Below, one piece after another: positions 8,369 through 16,430 of a stretch of DNA of 25,857 nucleotides; the first letter of the stretch is position 1, and the number at the start of each line of letters is the position of its first letter. The notes under the pieces are model-generated. The model was not told the DNA's origin and did not search any database. It worked only from the letters and a program-made list of their open reading frames with translations. The stretch covers positions 1-25,857 of the forward strand of contig LGRX02009964.1 of the NCBI GenBank assembly GCA_001247695.2, read 5' to 3'. The DNA comes from Cymbomonas tetramitiformis. Taxonomy: Eukaryota; Chlorophyta; Pyramimonadophyceae; Pyramimonadales; Pyramimonadaceae. The translations under genes and the position numbers were made by a program.

Positions 8369-8779
8369 TTTTGGAATTCAGAGTCGGGTAATTTGCAAAA
8401 GCAAGCGCTAACTTTCATTATCAAAAGATATACCAGTTCGCAGCTCGAAGCGCCACGAATATTGCCGCTCAATCATTACTGATTGGCCAGTCTAAGTGAA
8501 AGTTCGCTATTTAGTTAGTTATGACGTGCCACTGCCAAGTTCATAACGACTGCAGTGACACGTCCGCGATGGGCCGTGAACTATTGAACACTGTGTCTTG
8601 CCGATGGTCATCATGTGATCCAACGGCCACGATTAGTTCAGCAGATCTAGATCTAGATCTAAGGGTTTCATAGGGTTTCTTCAGGGTTTCTTCAGGGTTT
8701 GATCATCCTGACTGCTGTACAGGGCCTAGACAGTCATGCTTTACATCAAACTGATCAGCAGACACTGCAGATTCCAACA
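8369..8779 (-). repeat. 3' LTR of copia-2
   Basis: 411 bp, matching 16019-16430 with about six differences (for example GGGTAATTTGC versus GGGTAAGTTGC, CGTCCGCG versus CGTCTGCG, TATTGAACAC versus TATTACACAC, and one missing A). On the minus strand it starts TGTTGGAAT and ends ATTCCAAAA: imperfect inverted ends, and AA instead of the usual CA at the 3' terminus. Confidence 0.93.
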
Positions 8780-8787
8780 CCCCTTCT
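8780..8787 (-). other. Polypurine tract of copia-2
   Basis: On the minus strand AGAAGGGG directly precedes the TGTTGGAAT that begins the 3' LTR, the expected site of plus-strand priming. Confidence 0.75.
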
Positions 8788-8827
8788 AAAAGGTGACTGT
8801 CTAGTTATCCTACTGCCAGTTCTCGGG

Positions 8828-8957
8828 AATGGTGCCCCTTCAGTCAGCAATGCCCAGTCCTTGGGATGGTGCCCCTTCAGTCTTCTGGCTCCAGCTCCAG
8901 TCTTTGGGATGGTGCCCCTTCAGCTCCAGTTTATGGGGATGGTGTGCCCCCTTCAGT
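8828..8957 (-). repeat. Four degenerate copies of a purine-rich motif in the copia-2 3' UTR
   Basis: Between the pol stop (8960) and the polypurine tract the motif GGGATGGTGCCCCTTCAG recurs near 8828, 8861, 8906 and 8936, with small indels. On the minus strand each contains CTGAAGGGG, similar to the core of the real polypurine tract. Confidence 0.8.
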
Positions 8958-8959
8958 CT

Positions 8960-11900
8960 TCATTGGTCTCCACGAGGCAGGTTCATGACACCCAGTCGCT
9001 CTCGGTGTACCCGAAATATAGGGAGTGCCAGGGGCTTGGTCATGATGTCAGCGGTGTTATCATCAGTTCCAGTGTATAGCGCCTCTGTGTCCTTGGCCTT
9101 GATCAGCTCCCTGATGTACATGTTCCTCACCTCGATGTGCTTGGACCTGGAGTTGTTCACGTAGTTGGTAGCCAGGTGAATAGCTCCCTGGTTGTCACAA
9201 TACATAGGGACTGGTCTGCATATGTCTACCAGTGAGTCCAGCACGTTGAGGACATACTTCACCTCCCGAGCTCCCTCTGACATGGCTATGATCTCGGCCT
9301 CAGTAGTGGACAGGGACACAGACTTCTGGATCATAGACGAGAAGATAACCAGACTCCCACATAGGAATACTGCAATACCAGAGGTGCTCCTTCTGGTTAC
9401 CTTGCACCCAGCATAATCGGAGTCAGTGTAGATAGATAGGGGCAAGGGCCTGCTTGGTCCAGTGCCACCCCCCCCAGGCACTGAAGCAGTGCGCAGCACC
9501 AGCTCGTAGTCCTTGGTGCCCTTCAGGTACCTCACCACCTGCTTCAGGGCCATGAAGTGCTCTGGACCATACGTGGTGCAGAACCTCGAGAGAACTGATA
9601 CCGCTGCCATGATGTCAGGCCGGCTGCAGCGAGCCACCCACTGCAGCTGCCCCAGAAGAGCCCGGTAGGGCATAGCTCCCTTGCCATCAGCAGGAGCTAG
9701 TGCAGTGCCAGGTGACATCGGCAAGCTCGCTGGTTTGGCATCATCCAGGCCATAGGTACTGATGATCTGGGTGATATAACCAGACTGGCATAGGTATGCT
9801 GTGTCACTCCCCCAGCGCACCCCGATGCCCATGACCAAGTCCAATACTCCAAGGTCTTTGCATGCATACTGCGCATGGAAGGATGACACAAAAGTATCAT
9901 ACCAGGACTTGTCGTTGGTGGCCACCAGATAGTCATCGACATAGGCCAAGATGATCACCTGGAGAGTGGCGTCCCGGATGAAGTACAGGCATGGCTCCAC
10001 GTCACTTCTCTGCATTCTGGAGTCATACCCCATGATGAATGCATCTGAGGTGTCGAACCACTCCTTACCCGCCTGCTTGAGTCCATACACAGCTTTCAGT
10101 AGTTTGGCACATCTGTGCCCCCCATAATCCAGTCCTCGGGGAAGGCGCACATACAGGTCCTCCTCGAGCACGGAGTTCAGGAAAGCAGTGTCCACGTCCA
10201 TGTGGTACACCGTGAGGCCCAGGTTGAGGGCGAGGGTGATGACAACTCTCACAGAGGACAGCTGGGTGCACGGGGCGAAAGTATCGTAGTAGTCCACGCC
10301 ATACTCTTGCTTGTTCCCCCGCACACACACTCTGCTTTTCCTCTTGAGCAGCTCCCGGTTCTTGTCCAACTTCACTTTGAGGACCAGAGACATCTCCAGC
10401 AGCTTCACTCCAGTTGGTATGTCCCCCTCGTCCAGCATCTGCAGAGCCCCCTTGATCTGCACGAGTGCCTCCAACTCATCTTGAATGGAGCTGAGCCACT
10501 CAGCACAGTCAGGCGCAGTCAACACCTGGGCGTGAGATCTCGGCTCAGTGACCCCTGCAGGCAGCAGGGCTTCCTGCGCAGCTGGTGTTCCAGTTGCCCG
10601 CACACCAAGGCAAGTATGTGTGGGTGGAAACCGAACCTCCCCACCAGGTAGGTCCAAAATGGTGAAGTTGGTGAGGAGCACCACGCAGTAGGGCTGGGCA
10701 TGTGGTCCAAGCGCACGTCCACACACCATGGCCTCTTCATAGTCCCCCTTCCCAGTCACAGCACGCACCTCGGTGAACAGCGGATAGTGAGCGTTGACAC
10801 TGCCATATGATGGGCAATCCCTCAACAGCGACAGCCGAGCACTGCCTGGCTTAAGATACGAGCTCAGACTCACCCAGCACACATCATCAGGGGTTTCCAC
10901 CTTCACCACAGCCACAATCTCATCACTGTCTTCAGGGATATACACACCCTGCTCCAGTACAGCAGTCTCCAATAGTGTAGGCGGAGGATCTCTGTAGGGC
11001 GCATCCAGAGTGGTGGCCATGAAGTTGGTCTTGAGAGGGGTCACCGTAGAAGGGTCCCATGAAGTGATCACCTTACCCAGCGTGTCCAGCTTCTCCGAGA
11101 AGGTAACCATACCAGAGTTGACCACCTTTCCAGCTTCACAATCATACAGTAGATAGGCAGATGACACTTCTGAGTGTCCAACATATCTGATCTCACGTGC
11201 CCGGTTGCTGAGCTTGTGTTCACGGATCGTGGGGTCAATGAAGGGATAGGCCCTGCATCCAAATATCCGCAGTTGGGACAGGTCCGCATGCTTCTTCCTG
11301 ATAAGGTAGTAGGATGAAGTCCACCCCAGAGACTTTCGGAATGTACGGTTGAGGATGTACACTGCATGGCGGGTGGCCAGAGGCCACATACTTGCATCAA
11401 ACCCAGAGGTCAGCAGGAGCGCCCTGGCCATAGCTTGCACATCTCGGTGTGACCTTTCAACCCTCGCCTGGTTCTCATGCAGGTACGGGGAGCCATGCCT
11501 CTGCTCAATCCCATGTTCCTCACAGAAGGCTGCAGTTTGTCCAGCTATCATAGTGCTGTCGCCATCGGTGTGGAGCACCATGTGGTACTCACTGGACAGG
11601 CCCATGGTGCTCCTCAGGCGCTTCACCTCCTTCCGATATTGCTGGAAGGCCTTGAGGTAGTCCGACTTGACCTTCAGGTAGAAGATGCATATCCATGTAG
11701 TGGAGTCATCAACAAATAGTACAAACCATCTGAACCCCCCAGCACTGATCCTGAAAGGTCCACAGGTATCTGACCATACAAGATTGCCCAGCTCCTTGGA
11801 TAGCTCTCTCCCTGTGGGCTTCACAGTAGGCCGTATGGCTTTGGTCAGCCTGCAGGCAATGCACCTCTCGGGGCAATGCTGCACCGGGCTGCCAGAGTAC

Positions 11901-14503
11901 TGTGACTCAGTGATACTCATAGGGATACTCTGAGCGAACATGTGGTCAACAGGCTTGTCACCAATGTGGCCCAGCCTTACGTGTTGTAGCATCTTGATGT
12001 CAAGTCGCTCTGTAGTGTGCGAGTCCTTGAACAACACCACCACTGGCCACTTGGTGTCCTCGATCCACACACGATCTTCTCCACAGGGTTCCAGGTTGGC
12101 TACGTTATAGCATGACTCCCTTGGTGCAGAAAAGATCTTAGCACCAACAGGGTATTCATGAATAATGTCAAACTGAGAGACCAGACTCCACCAGCTCGCT
12201 GTGACCCACTTAGGCAGTATGAACATGAACTTGGTGTTGGGGGGGTCTCTGGCGAAGTCAGCGAGGGCCTTCTGAAGACACTGTAGGATGATGTCGTGGT
12301 CAAATGGCGGGTTCCCATAGCATGGCTTGCCAGCCCAATCCTTATCAAAGCATGAGTCAGTGATGGTACAGTAGTGCTTCAGGATGTGGTTGTCATCAGA
12401 GGAGAATAGTTCCAGGAGGAAAGGACCATGAGTGGTGAAGTGAGGCTTGGTGTCCTCAAATTTCCAGTCAGAACGGTCTCGTTGATCATCAGTATGTGTG
12501 ACAGCACAGGCTAGATGTGTATCCAAAGTGCCATGTGTGTCTTCATGCATAATATACTGGTTGCCAATTCTGGAGAAGGAAAACACCACCCCCCCTTTGG
12601 ATAGAGTTCTAGCCCCAAAGTCCACACGGAAACCCGCATCCTCCAGGGCCACCACAGACAAGAGGTTGAAGGGCTGCCCAGGTATGCAATGCGTGTCCAG
12701 GAACTGCAGCCCAATCATACGCCCAGACTCCAGATCCCTCTTTGCAAAGGTCACCGAGCCACTGCCAGAGGATCTCACAGACTGCCTCTGCACCACACTG
12801 AAAGTCTCACAGGCTGTAGTGTCATAGTCCGCATTGAACACCCGGATTGAGTTGAAAATGTGCTTGGTGGCACCACTGTCAATAACAGCACTCTTGTCCT
12901 CAGTAGACCGAGTGCGACTGCCTCCAGCACGCACACCACATGCCACTTGAGCACCCTCACCACCCGAGGCACAGCGGAAATCCATCCCCTCGACGAGGTC
13001 ATCACGAGCATCATCACAGCAATCCCCACAGTTGTCCTCATAATAATCACTGGGGAGCAGACCCACAGTGCAGAGGGGAACCCTGCGAGGCTGAGAAAGT
13101 AGTCCAGAGGCCCAATCATCAGAGGGGCTGCAACCCACTCCTTCAACGGGCTGGCCAAGGCTCAGAGAGTCCTCCCCCTCGTCAAAGTGCCCATGGTACA
13201 CGCCTTCCTCCTCCTCGTCAGAGTCAGAGGCATCCTCCAGATCCGGCAGAGAATCACCACAATCTGAGGCAGAGTCCGAACCTGAAGCAAGGTCAGGAAC
13301 CTCGCAATCAGAGGCACCGCCAGGCAGCACAGAGACGGAGAGAGGACCAGGCATATAGTTGTCCCCCATCGGGTGATAAGACCAGGAATCCCGGTCTGCA
13401 AGAAGCCGATCATGATCAGGGGAACCCATCATACCAGCAGAGCCAGAATCACCTGTCACTGGCTCCTCCTCCTCCTCGTCAGAGTCAGAGGCATCTTCCA
13501 AGTCTGGCAGGGGATCATCACCATCCGAGTCATAGTCCGAGCACTCATCGATACCCCATCCCTCATCGAGGGACAGCATGCCTGCATAGTGCTGCACCAC
13601 CCGTATCAAGGCTCTAGTGGCCCTTCCGAGCTCAGAGGCCCAGCTGTGCAGGTCTGCCAGCGAGGTGCGCACCATCACGGACTCCAGCTTCAGCAATATA
13701 TCCATGTCATCTGTAAGCTGCTTGATGAGATTGCGCTGGTAGAGGATCACCCCGGGACTGACAGTACATTCAACACCACGAGGAAGGGTAGTGCCCCTGT
13801 CAAGGATGTCACAAGCACGAAGGAATATCTCCACAGTCCCAGCCATCATGATAGAGTGCCACTGCTGCAATTCAGGCTTGAACCACAATTGCCTGGGGGA
13901 TATCTGAAAAATGCCACCCAGGTGCTGATCACGTCCACAATCCCACCGGGCCTGTGTCCTCTTCAGACGAGCCTTGTCAGGGAAGAAGGCAGTAAGGACG
14001 TCAATGTAGACCCACGAGTCATAAACAGGCACAACCTTGGTGCTGTGAGGCTTCTTCCCATGCCCATGCTTGCTGGGGACGTAGCAGTGGTGCTTCTTCC
14101 TGGTCCTGCGAGGAGGGCACCCCACTGAAGACAACTCCACACGAGGTGCACTCACAGTGCCCTCATTGTCCTCGGTGCACCCATCAGTGGCGTGGGATGC
14201 AACGAGCTCAGGCTCGCCCACGTCCTCCAGGACAGAGTAGTAATTGAACACCGGGAACTCATACGGCTGGGACTCCACAGGCACAGAGCCCCGACCACAT
14301 ATCCAGTGTTCGCACAGGGTCGAACCTGAAGGCAGCGACCCAGAGATGCTGAGATTACCAGAGTGCTGCTCTGCCTCGCCAGCAGTGTGGGACATAACAC
14401 CCTCACCCGACCCTGAGCTGAGGGCAGAATGTTCACCTTCCAGAAATTCACATAATGAGACCTCCACCAGCTCGGAACCCCGACACGTGGATAGCTGGTC
14501 CTC
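8960..14503 (-). CDS. Copia Pol polyprotein: acidic spacer, protease, Dam-like domain, integrase, RT, RNase H
   Basis: About 1,850 residues. The frame is open from 14524 and is probably entered by a +1 shift at the end of gag. Residue numbers below count from a GTG at 14467. Residues 1-529 are a spacer with a basic patch (119-140) and two acidic repeats. Protease has DSGATKH at 530. A methyltransferase-like segment lies at about 676-800 (NPPF at 719). The integrase zinc finger has H-x4-H and CIAC at 869; its catalytic residues are D900, D968 and E1004, with exactly 35 residues between the last two. RT has 'MDVDTAFLN' and YVDD at 1509. RNase H has TDSD near 1681, 'STTEAEIIAM' and 'CDNQGAI'. 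It ends at a TGA at 8960-8962. Everything needed for reverse transcription and integration appears intact. Confidence 0.95.
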   Translation of the reverse strand, partial: EDQLSTCRGSELVEVSLCEFLEGEHSALSSGSGEGVMSHTAGEAEQHSGNLSISGSLPSGSTLCEHWICGRGSVPVESQPYEFPVFNYYSVLEDVGEPELVASHATDGCTEDNEGTVSAPRVELSSVGCPPRRTRKKHHCYVPSKHGHGKKPHSTKVVPVYDSWVYIDVLTAFFPDKARLKRTQARWDCGRDQHLGGIFQISPRQLWFKPELQQWHSIMMAGTVEIFLRACDILDRGTTLPRGVECTVSPGVILYQRNLIKQLTDDMDILLKLESVMVRTSLADLHSWASELGRATRALIRVVQHYAGMLSLDEGWGIDECSDYDSDGDDPLPDLEDASDSDEEEEEPVTGDSGSAGMMGSPDHDRLLADRDSWSYHPMGDNYMPGPLSVSVLPGGASDCEVPDLASGSDSASDCGDSLPDLEDASDSDEEEEGVYHGHFDEGEDSLSLGQPVEGVGCSPSDDWASGLLSQPRRVPLCTVGLLPSDYYEDNCGDCCDDARDDLVEGMDFRCASGGEGAQVACGVRAGGSRTRSTEDKSAVIDSGATKHIFNSIRVFNADYDTTACETFSVVQRQSVRSSGSGSVTFAKRDLESGRMIGLQFLDTHCIPGQPFNLLSVVALEDAGFRVDFGARTLSKGGVVFSFSRIGNQYIMHEDTHGTLDTHLACAVTHTDDQRDRSDWKFEDTKPHFTTHGPFLLELFSSDDNHILKHYCTITDSCFDKDWAGKPCYGNPPFDHDIILQCLQKALADFARDPPNTKFMFILPKWVTASWWSLVSQFDIIHEYPVGAKIFSAPRESCYNVANLEPCGEDRVWIEDTKWPVVVLFKDSHTTERLDIKMLQHVRLGHIGDKPVDHMFAQSIPMSITESQYSGSPVQHCPERCIACRLTKAIRPTVKPTGRELSKELGNLVWSDTCGPFRISAGGFRWFVLFVDDSTTWICIFYLKVKSDYLKAFQQYRKEVKRLRSTMGLSSEYHMVLHTDGDSTMIAGQTAAFCEEHGIEQRHGSPYLHENQARVERSHRDVQAMARALLLTSGFDASMWPLATRHAVYILNRTFRKSLGWTSSYYLIRKKHADLSQLRIFGCRAYPFIDPTIREHKLSNRAREIRYVGHSEVSSAYLLYDCEAGKVVNSGMVTFSEKLDTLGKVITSWDPSTVTPLKTNFMATTLDAPYRDPPPTLLETAVLEQGVYIPEDSDEIVAVVKVETPDDVCWVSLSSYLKPGSARLSLLRDCPSYGSVNAHYPLFTEVRAVTGKGDYEEAMVCGRALGPHAQPYCVVLLTNFTILDLPGGEVRFPPTHTCLGVRATGTPAAQEALLPAGVTEPRSHAQVLTAPDCAEWLSSIQDELEALVQIKGALQMLDEGDIPTGVKLLEMSLVLKVKLDKNRELLKRKSRVCVRGNKQEYGVDYYDTFAPCTQLSSVRVVITLALNLGLTVYHMDVDTAFLNSVLEEDLYVRLPRGLDYGGHRCAKLLKAVYGLKQAGKEWFDTSDAFIMGYDSRMQRSDVEPCLYFIRDATLQVIILAYVDDYLVATNDKSWYDTFVSSFHAQYACKDLGVLDLVMGIGVRWGSDTAYLCQSGYITQIISTYGLDDAKPASLPMSPGTALAPADGKGAMPYRALLGQLQWVARCSRPDIMAAVSVLSRFCTTYGPEHFMALKQVVRYLKGTKDYELVLRTASVPGGGGTGPSRPLPLSIYTDSDYAGCKVTRRSTSGIAVFLCGSLVIFSSMIQKSVSLSTTEAEIIAMSEGAREVKYVLNVLDSLVDICRPVPMYCDNQGAIHLATNYVNNSRSKHIEVRNMYIRELIKAKDTEALYTGTDDNTADIMTKPLALPIFRVHRERLGVMNLPRGDQ
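12068..12442 (-). other. Phage Dam-like N6-adenine methyltransferase domain inside Pol
   Basis: Pol residues about 676-800, between protease and the integrase zinc finger, where ordinary copia elements have only a short linker. Visible landmarks: 'LELFSSDDN' at 685-693, where phage Dam proteins have an LD-x-A...N motif; 'YCTITDS' at 699; 'DW-G' at 710-713; 'NPPF' at 719-722, the catalytic (D/N)PP(Y/F) of adenine-N6 methyltransferases; 'FILP' at 749-752; and a WW pair at 759-760. Order and spacing match the phage-type DNA N6-adenine methyltransferase family, a type known as an accessory domain in DIRS-group retrotransposons. The first acidic motif has E instead of D, so activity is uncertain. 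The assignment is from motif reading, not a search. Confidence 0.6.
13205..13513 (-). repeat. Duplicated acidic motif in the Pol spacer
   Basis: 'PLPDLEDASDSDEEEE' at residues 319-334 and 'SLPDLEDASDSDEEEE' at 406-421 are near-identical copies about 88 residues apart in an Asp/Glu/Ser-rich region. They look like a partial internal duplication or a repeated acidic interaction motif. Confidence 0.9.
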
Positions 14504-14524
14504 AAGGTGAAGTTGGACAAGAGG
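14502..14524 (-). promoter_or_regulatory. Candidate +1 programmed frameshift site between gag and pol
   Basis: The gag and pol frames overlap by about 23 bases: the pol frame opens after an in-frame TGA at 14525-14527 and gag stops at 14502-14504. The last gag codon and stop read CCT TGA G. Slipping forward one base gives GAG GAC CAG, which continues into pol. A shift-prone codon followed by UGA is the arrangement used by eukaryotic antizyme and bacterial RF2 +1 sites. Readthrough cannot join the frames, and the first in-frame ATG in pol is internal, so a +1 shift is the simplest route. Confidence 0.55.
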
Positions 14525-15935
14525 TCAGCGAGCCAGAGATGCTATCACAACCAGATTCCAATAGCCCAGAACCGTAGTGACTGGCATATATATCTTCACC
14601 AGTCTCGTATAGACCAGGGTGCAAGTCAGATGTACTAGCCTCCCGAATGGCAAAAAGGACCTCACCAGCCTCTTCCAGTCCAGGATAAAGCTCAGATTTC
14701 CCAGCTGCAGCGCCAAGATGTTCACCAGGCTTCGGGAAGCTACCATTCTTCTCGTAGTCAGCCACCCTCTTGAGAACCGCCGCCTTGGCGGTCGCTGAAG
14801 CCTTCTTGAGGAAAGCCTCCCGCTTCTCGACGTTCTTGATGAAACAGTCCTTAGCAGAGTGCCCGCGTCTGTGACACACAGGGCACGGTACCTTGACAGC
14901 CAGCAGCTTTCGCTTCCCCTCCTCCTGCTTACGCCTGTCGCCAGCGATGGCACCAGCAGTCTCAGATTGAGTATGCAGCGCGTGGGCAGTTTGCGCTACA
15001 CCAGCGCGCGGGGCGAGTATGGTGTCGTAGTGAGATGTTACTTGGGCCGACAGCACACTCGCGGTCGGCATGGTCTCAGACATGAATTTGGCCTTGAGGA
15101 GCATATAGTCTGGGTGCAGTCGCACAATAGCCATGGCAGAAAAGATGGTCTCAACCGTCTCCATACACAGAGGCTTGCCAGAAGGAGTAACGCGCGTATT
15201 CGCGGAGTACTCGCGTATACGACGAAGCGTCTCCTTCGACTCCAAAAACGTGGAGAGAGGAGGGGCAAGTCTCGAGAGTTGATTCGGTAGCGACAGCAGC
15301 CTATCCACCTGAGTGATGAAGTAGACAGCGCTGGTGGTGTGTCGCAATTGGGCCAGTTCCCGCCAAGCTCCGTGACCGTCAGAATGTTGCTCGTAGCTGC
15401 GAACGATAGCGTTCGCAGTGCCAGTGGTAACACGGCAGAGGAAGTCATAAAACAGTTCATTTGCTTCCTCAAGATAGAGTTTATCCTCCCTCACCTCTTG
15501 GAGCGGAGTAGACGCCGAAAGCAGCAGTGCTAGAGAAGGGTGGCGTAAAGAAGGCTTAATTCTCGCACAAAACTCGTCCCAAATTCCTTCCTGGTCAGAT
15601 TCTTTGCCAGAAAAGTACGAGTCCGCGGAAAGCCCCTTGGTCATATGAGAAAGACCAGGTAAAGGACGGCGCCCACCAGCGGGCGACAAAGGGAGATGCT
15701 TGTCCTCAGGGACAGGAGCGGCGCTGAGGCCTGGCTGATGAAGGTTGCGCAGATCGAAGAGCTGAGCACTCAAACCTTTCACCATATCCTTAAGCGCCGA
15801 GATATCCTCCTGCTGGTTACTCAGCATAACATCTCGCGAAGACGACTCGCCAGAATAAGACACTTCATATTCTGGCGCGCTACCAGAAGGTGGCGGTGTC
15901 GCAGCTTGGCTGTAGCTCTTACTCCCTTTGACCAT
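14502..15935 (-). CDS. Copia Gag with CCHC zinc knuckle
   Basis: 477 residues from the ATG at 15935, 70 bp downstream of the primer site, to a TGA at 14502-14504. Gag forms the cytoplasmic virus-like particle that packages element RNA. The N-terminus is Ser/Pro-rich. The middle is helical and capsid-like ('EANELFYDFLCRV', 'RLHPDYMLLKAKF'), in the position of the UBN2-type Gag domain. A nucleic-acid-binding zinc knuckle C-x2-C-x4-H-x4-C lies at residues 351-364 ('CPVCHRRGHSAKDC'). A Lys/Arg-rich stretch follows, then an acidic tail repeating 'LYPGLEEAGE', 'LHPGLYETGE' and 'GSGLLESG'. Pol begins in the +1 frame at its stop codon. Confidence 0.9.
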   Translation of the reverse strand: MVKGSKSYSQAATPPPSGSAPEYEVSYSGESSSRDVMLSNQQEDISALKDMVKGLSAQLFDLRNLHQPGLSAAPVPEDKHLPLSPAGGRRPLPGLSHMTKGLSADSYFSGKESDQEGIWDEFCARIKPSLRHPSLALLLSASTPLQEVREDKLYLEEANELFYDFLCRVTTGTANAIVRSYEQHSDGHGAWRELAQLRHTTSAVYFITQVDRLLSLPNQLSRLAPPLSTFLESKETLRRIREYSANTRVTPSGKPLCMETVETIFSAMAIVRLHPDYMLLKAKFMSETMPTASVLSAQVTSHYDTILAPRAGVAQTAHALHTQSETAGAIAGDRRKQEEGKRKLLAVKVPCPVCHRRGHSAKDCFIKNVEKREAFLKKASATAKAAVLKRVADYEKNGSFPKPGEHLGAAAGKSELYPGLEEAGEVLFAIREASTSDLHPGLYETGEDIYASHYGSGLLESGCDSISGSLTSCPTSP

Positions 15936-16004
15936 AGTGAATTCTCTTACGCGCAGCGGAAAATTTGCGTGATAAACAAAAATGGATCCTCACTTACAAC
16001 GTAA

Positions 16005-16018
16005 GTGGGCCCATAACC
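16005..16018 (-). promoter_or_regulatory. Primer binding site for the internal region of initiator tRNA-Met
   Basis: Directly after the 5' LTR, the minus strand reads GGTTATGGGCCCAC. The + strand GTGGGCCCATAACC equals the anticodon stem-loop of plant-type initiator tRNA-Met (CAU anticodon) over 14 bases. It does not match the tRNA 3' end used by most elements (TGGTATCAGAGC). Priming by a cleaved half of initiator tRNA-Met is known from Drosophila copia and yeast Ty5. Confidence 0.75.
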
Positions 16019-16430
16019 TTTTGGAATTCAGAGTCGGGTAAGTTGCAAAAAGCGAGCGCTAACTTTCATTATCAAAAGATATACCAGTTCGCAGCTCGAA
16101 GCGCCACGAACATTGCCGCTCAATCATTACTGATTGGCCAGTCTAAGTGAAAGTTCGCTATTTAGTTAGTTATGACGTGCCACTGCCAAGTTCATAACGA
16201 CTGCAGTGACACGTCTGCGATGGGCCGTGAACTATTACACACTGTGTCTTGCCGATGGTCATCATGTGATCCAACGGCCACGATTAGTTCAGCAGATCTA
16301 GATCTAGATCTAAGGGTTTCATAGGGTTTCTTCAGGGTTTCTTCAGGGTTTGATCATCCTGACTGCTGTACAGGGCCTAGACAGTCATGCTTTACATCAA
16401 ACTGATCAGCAGACACTGCAGATTCCAACA
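16019..16430 (-). repeat. 5' LTR of copia-2
   Basis: 412 bp; on the minus strand it starts TGTTGGAAT and ends ATTCCAAAA, abutting the primer site. It contains three tandem AGATCT units and four AGGGTTT-containing repeats near 16313-16351. Both are also present in the 3' LTR, so they are part of the element. Confidence 0.93.
16079..16137 (-). promoter_or_regulatory. Candidate LTR promoter (CCAAT and TATA-like boxes)
   Basis: On the minus strand a CCAATCA (16137-16131) is followed about 50 bp downstream by TATATC (16084-16079), roughly 60 bp before the LTR end. The spacing suits RNA polymerase II initiation near 16050, leaving a short R-U5. No transcript evidence is available. Confidence 0.35.

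Larger units (their letters stand above)
8369..16430 (-). mobile_element. Near-complete Ty1-copia retrotransposon with extra methyltransferase-like domain (copia-2)
   Basis: An 8,062-bp element read on the minus strand: 5' LTR 16019-16430, primer site 16005-16018, gag 15935-14502, pol in the +1 frame to 8960, polypurine tract 8780-8787, 3' LTR 8369-8779. All essential catalytic motifs are present and no stop interrupts either gene. The LTRs differ at about six positions in 411 bp, so insertion is fairly recent. Most copia elements are 5-6 kb; the excess here is an acidic spacer and an inserted domain in pol. No 5-bp target duplication is seen (ATCAT on one side, CTGGG on the other). Confidence 0.93.
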
